Shown: one piece after another, positions 33,601-36,422 of the stretch
Layout of the letters: every line of letters begins with the position of its first letter
How positions within the stretch are numbered: the stretch's first letter is position 1
DNA from: Curvivirga aplysinae
GTDB taxonomy: Bacteria; Pseudomonadota; Alphaproteobacteria; UBA8366; Aestuariispiraceae
NCBI RefSeq assembly: GCF_009711445.1
Contig: NZ_SMMC01000212.1
Span: 1-36,422, forward strand
DNA: 36,422 nt
Direction: 5' to 3'
The notes under the pieces: generated by a model
The model's database searches: none
The model's input: the letters and a program-made list of their open reading frames with translations, nothing else
What the model was told of the DNA's origin: nothing
Program-made: the position numbers and the translations under genes

Positions 33601-34487
33601 CACGCTGATTTACCTTTACCAAAAATCATTTCTTTTGCCGCAAGAACAGCACCGCCGACAATTCCTAAACATGCAATCGCAATCGCCCAGCTTGCCTCAG
33701 ATCGTCCCGCAAGGATCAATAAGACGGCGCTAATCAAAGGCGTTGCATAACTAGACGCCCCCAGAAGTTTGATATTTCCTTTTTTTACCCCAATATCCCA
33801 AGTGAAAAACGCGATACCAACGGGCCCTAATCCCAAACCTGTAATCGCCAACCATTGTATCGTATCTGTCGGTAAATTCGTCTCTTCAAACAATCCATGA
33901 AAAACGAAACCAAGAATAGCCGTAACCAAACAAAACCAACCAACCGTATCTGTCGCCACATGGGAAAACTTCCGACTAATCACCGAATAGCTTGACCAAG
34001 TTAATGCGCAGGCAATAGCCGCCATATACCCAACTGTATATTCAGCCTTAAAGCTGACCTGCCCGCCATCACTGATCAAAATCCAACAGCCAGCCAACCC
34101 ACAAAGCGCCCCTGCAACATGGAACCATCGCAATCTTTCTTCGCCTGGCACCAAGGCGGAAAACACAACGATCAACAATGGCCAAAGATAAGCAATTAAA
34201 CTTGCATCCATTGCTGGGGCATTACGTAACGCGACAAAATACAACGCGTGATAACCAAACAATCCGGCGACACCTAAAAGCCATACAGCCTTTTGTTTCG
34301 GCAAATATTTAACTGGATTTTCACGAAATACTAACCATTTGGCACACATCAATCCAAAGGCCAGTGTGAAGGTCATCCCAACGAGCAAAAAAGGCGGGAC
34401 CGCGCCAGTCCACACAGTAAATAATGCCAACGCCCCCCACAGCAGAATTGCCGTCCCACCAATCAATGTTGCTTGAAACTCAGACAT
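33600..34487 (-). CDS. DMT-family transporter, YddG-like
   Basis: A 295-residue inner membrane protein with about ten helices in two EamA repeats. The start, EFQATLIGGTAILLWGALALFTVWTG, and the segment YHALYFVALRNAPAMDASLIAYLWPLLIV match the YddG branch of the family, which exports aromatic amino acids and related compounds in enterics. Substrate here is inferred only by likeness. GGGG lies 6 bases before the ATG. It overlaps the HAD gene by one base and forms an operon with it. Confidence 0.9.
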   Translation of the reverse strand: MSEFQATLIGGTAILLWGALALFTVWTGAVPPFLLVGMTFTLAFGLMCAKWLVFRENPVKYLPKQKAVWLLGVAGLFGYHALYFVALRNAPAMDASLIAYLWPLLIVVFSALVPGEERLRWFHVAGALCGLAGCWILISDGGQVSFKAEYTVGYMAAIACALTWSSYSVISRKFSHVATDTVGWFCLVTAILGFVFHGLFEETNLPTDTIQWLAITGLGLGPVGIAFFTWDIGVKKGNIKLLGASSYATPLISAVLLILAGRSEASWAIAIACLGIVGGAVLAAKEMIFGKGKSA

Positions 34488-34553
34488 AAAATACCCCTTT
34501 TAAAATACCACTTCTTACTTAAGGAGCTTTCTTATATCTAACAAGGAGAAAAG

Positions 34554-34976
34554 TTATTGAGACGATTTTTCAATGGCCATACGTATAACACGGGCTGTTT
34601 CAGCCCATATTTGATAATCAGATAGATCATCAAGTGGCACCCAGCGCGCATCCTTGGCGTCTGAACCCGCCTTCAATTCACCAGAAAATTCAGTTACATA
34701 AAAATCAATTAAACTATAGTGAAAATGAGGAAGCTGTATCATATCAGCTACATCAAGAAGCTTTAGTTTTTCTTCCTGAATGATAAGCCCTGTTTCTTCT
34801 TTAACTTCACGGGTCGCAGCTTGTTTCATTGTTTCCCCAAATTCCTGCTTACCGCCGGGGATAGACCATGTACCTTGCTTGGGTGGGGTGTCGCGTTGGA
34901 TCAATAGAACATTATTTTCCCAAAGCAGCACCACCCCAATACCAATAGATGGTTTAGATATTTTTTCTATTTTCAC
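34554..34976 (-). CDS. Nudix hydrolase
   Basis: A 140-residue Nudix protein. The box is GKQEFGETMKQAATREVKEETGL, which fits G-x5-E-x7-REUxEExGU exactly, with the metal-binding glutamates in REVKEE. It cleaves a nucleoside diphosphate linked to another group; MutT-like, ADP-ribose or other specificity cannot be told. There is no ATG: the frame begins with TTG 34979 or GTG 34976, and GTG is preferred because GAGAG lies 7 bases ahead of it. It begins about 20 bases after the phaB stop and is probably co-transcribed with phaB. Confidence 0.88.
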   Translation of the reverse strand: MKIEKISKPSIGIGVVLLWENNVLLIQRDTPPKQGTWSIPGGKQEFGETMKQAATREVKEETGLIIQEEKLKLLDVADMIQLPHFHYSLIDFYVTEFSGELKAGSDAKDARWVPLDDLSDYQIWAETARVIRMAIEKSSQ

Positions 34977-34995
34977 CAACTAGCTCTCAAGGGCC

Positions 34996-35718
34996 CTAAT
35001 ACATATGTTGACCGCCATTGATGGATAATGTGGACCCCGTTACAAAACCAGCGTCATCAGCCACCAAGAACCGAACACCACGGGCAATCTCATGTGCGCT
35101 ACCTAAACGACCAACCGGAATTTTAGCAACAATCTTTTCCAATACAACAGGTGGAACTGACCGCACCATATCTGTATCAATATACCCCGGTGCAATTGCA
35201 TTTACTGTCACGCCTTTTGCAGCACCTTCCTGCGCCAAAGCTTTGGTAAATCCATGAATACCTGATTTCGCTGCCGCATAGTTAACCTGACCATATTGAC
35301 CAGCTTGACCATTGATTGATCCGATATTCACGATGCGGCCAAAACCACGTTCGCGCATACCATCGATTACATTACGACACATATTGAAACAGGACCCCAG
35401 ATTGGTATCCAATACTTGTTGCCAGTTATCTGGCGTCATTTTATGAATTGTACCATCACGGGTTATTCCCGCGTTATTAACTAAAATTTCTACTGGCCCT
35501 AAATCAGCCTCGATTGCCGCAATCCCTTCTTTACAGGCTTCAAAGTCGGATACATCAAATTTATATGCAGAGATACCTGTTCTATCTGTAAATTCGGCGG
35601 CCGCTTGGGCATTTCCGCCATAATTTGCAGCCACAGTATAACCTGCTTCTTTTAATCCGACACAAATGGCTTCACCGATTCCTCGTGTACCACCTGTAAC
35701 AACGGCAACTCGTCCCAT
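34996..35718 (-). CDS. phaB: Acetoacetyl-CoA reductase (PhaB)
   Basis: A 240-residue short-chain dehydrogenase. Cofactor loop VVTGGTRGIGEA (7-17), NNAG (81-84), and catalytic Ser134, Tyr147 and Lys151 in NIGSINGQAGQYGQVNYAAAKSG. That last segment is the mark of PhaB rather than FabG. It reduces acetoacetyl-CoA to (R)-3-hydroxybutyryl-CoA with NADPH for polyhydroxybutyrate synthesis. AAGGAG precedes the ATG and overlaps a 12-base palindrome (35729-35740). phaA and phaC are not in the window. Confidence 0.93.
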   Translation of the reverse strand: MGRVAVVTGGTRGIGEAICVGLKEAGYTVAANYGGNAQAAAEFTDRTGISAYKFDVSDFEACKEGIAAIEADLGPVEILVNNAGITRDGTIHKMTPDNWQQVLDTNLGSCFNMCRNVIDGMRERGFGRIVNIGSINGQAGQYGQVNYAAAKSGIHGFTKALAQEGAAKGVTVNAIAPGYIDTDMVRSVPPVVLEKIVAKIPVGRLGSAHEIARGVRFLVADDAGFVTGSTLSINGGQHMY

Positions 35719-35728
35719 ATCTTAAACT

Positions 35729-35740
35729 CCTTACGTAAGG
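35729..35740. promoter_or_regulatory. 12-base palindrome over the phaB ribosome binding site
   Basis: CCTTACGTAAGG is a perfect palindrome directly ahead of phaB; its AAGG forms the start of the AAGGAG ribosome binding site. It could be an operator site or chance. Confidence 0.3.
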
Positions 35741-35915
35741 TTAGATCTTTTGACTTATAATTTTCTTGTTCACAGAGCCATATCACCTCTGCGGGACAAC
35801 AATATTATTTTTTCATGTCAAAATGATTTCAACACGTTGGAGGAAAAACTCAAAATAAAAAATGCAACTATTTGTAATAATTGAGATAGCGCAGCATTTT
35901 CTTATATAGAACTAA

Positions 35916-36314
35916 TTACAAATTTTGGGATAACGCTTTGAGTTCGCTTACAAGTGATGTCAAATCATCACGTTCAAAAGAGAAATCTTCAACTTCTTCT
36001 GTGTCATCAGTATGCTTTAATTTCTCAATCAAATCATCGACAACATTTTTAAGCTGGGTGGCAACAATGCCGCATTCGACTGCGGTCAGTTCTGTTACAA
36101 CTTCTTGATCCATCATAAGTTCGGCAAAAGCTTCCGGGTCATTACGTCCCAAATCAACAAGCTTCGCATCCAGATCAACCCAAACATCTTCCCAGCTGTT
36201 ATAGAGATCTTTTACTTCACCTGCGGCACCCGCCTCAACGGTCTCTTCCAGTCGCACCATCAAACGCACAAACTGCCATACAACAAAACGAATTTCGGTA
36301 GTTTTTTCAGACAT
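35916..36314 (-). CDS. Acidic helical hypothetical protein, 132 aa
   Basis: ATG 36314 has a strong GGAGG 5 bases upstream; the frame is open 33 bases further without one. The 132-residue product is strongly acidic and predicted almost entirely helical (EIRFVVWQFVRLMVRLEETVEAG, then LYNSWEDVWVDLDAKLVDLG, then FAELMMDQEVVTELTAVECGIVATQLKNVVDDLIEKLKH). No signal peptide or membrane segment. I do not recognise the family. It is 197 bases upstream of phaB on the same strand, and no regulator motif was seen. Codon use matches the chromosome, so the gene is probably native. Confidence 0.7.
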   Translation of the reverse strand: MSEKTTEIRFVVWQFVRLMVRLEETVEAGAAGEVKDLYNSWEDVWVDLDAKLVDLGRNDPEAFAELMMDQEVVTELTAVECGIVATQLKNVVDDLIEKLKHTDDTEEVEDFSFERDDLTSLVSELKALSQNL

Positions 36315-36422
36315 GAGTGCCTCCAATAGATTGGGATCAGTTATCAAGTGCTGCTTGTTATACTTATTTTTGATTGCAAGTAAATGACCTTACTTATTTG
36401 TTTTTCTTTTAAAGATCGATTT

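Overview
The window looks like the chromosome of an AT-rich alphaproteobacterium, probably a marine, motile, polyhydroxyalkanoate-making member of the Rhodospirillales/Kiloniellales side of the class. This is inferred from gene content (IalB family, DUF1127, GcvA-type LysR, PhaB, CheZ, a P-II/glutamine synthetase pair behind a sigma-54 promoter) and from the argG / rlmN / ialB neighbourhood. No rRNA or oriC is present, so the taxon cannot be fixed from this sequence alone.

Layout. (1) 1-2456 is the end of an integrative element: a membrane-protein gene cut by the window edge, a Cro/CI-like repressor, a divergent operator/promoter, two small excisionase-like DNA-binding proteins and a tyrosine integrase pointing at the 3' end of tRNA-His (2457-2534), the likely attachment site. 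(2) 2740-6080 is nitrogen and amino acid metabolism: an aminotransferase, then glnB-glnA with a sigma-54 promoter, a structured spacer and a terminator. (3) 6366-11912 carries a PAS/dead-GGDEF/EAL protein, an unknown protein, a YciA-type thioesterase, parE with a probably leaderless promoter, and a lipoprotein. (4) 11926-21616 carries small hydrolases, a DEAD-box helicase, a stand-alone AsnC ligand-binding domain, CheZ, a soluble histidine kinase, an NlpC/P60 + HD pair, gamma-glutamyltransferase + LysE exporter, and a GAF protein whose ribosome binding site lies in a hairpin. (5) 21644-26815 is argG, rlmN, ialB and a SpoU methylase. It is interrupted by an AT-rich two-helix membrane protein (23114-23848) resembling putative abortive-infection proteins. 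(6) 26994-30324 is an asparaginase / quinone oxidoreductase / methyltransferase operon. (7) 30325-36314 carries transporters, a DUF1127 gene with a strongly structured 3' region, a LysR regulator, a HAD hydrolase, a Nudix hydrolase, phaB and an acidic unknown protein.

Most of the window is ordinary housekeeping. The parts most worth a second look are the DUF1127 mRNA tail (31366-31542), which has C-rich hairpins and a terminator and resembles the CcaF1/CcsR small-RNA arrangement of Rhodobacter; the lone defence-like gene between argG and rlmN; the GAF gene leader; the structured glnB-glnA spacer; the leaderless parE start; and the operator of the tRNA-His element.
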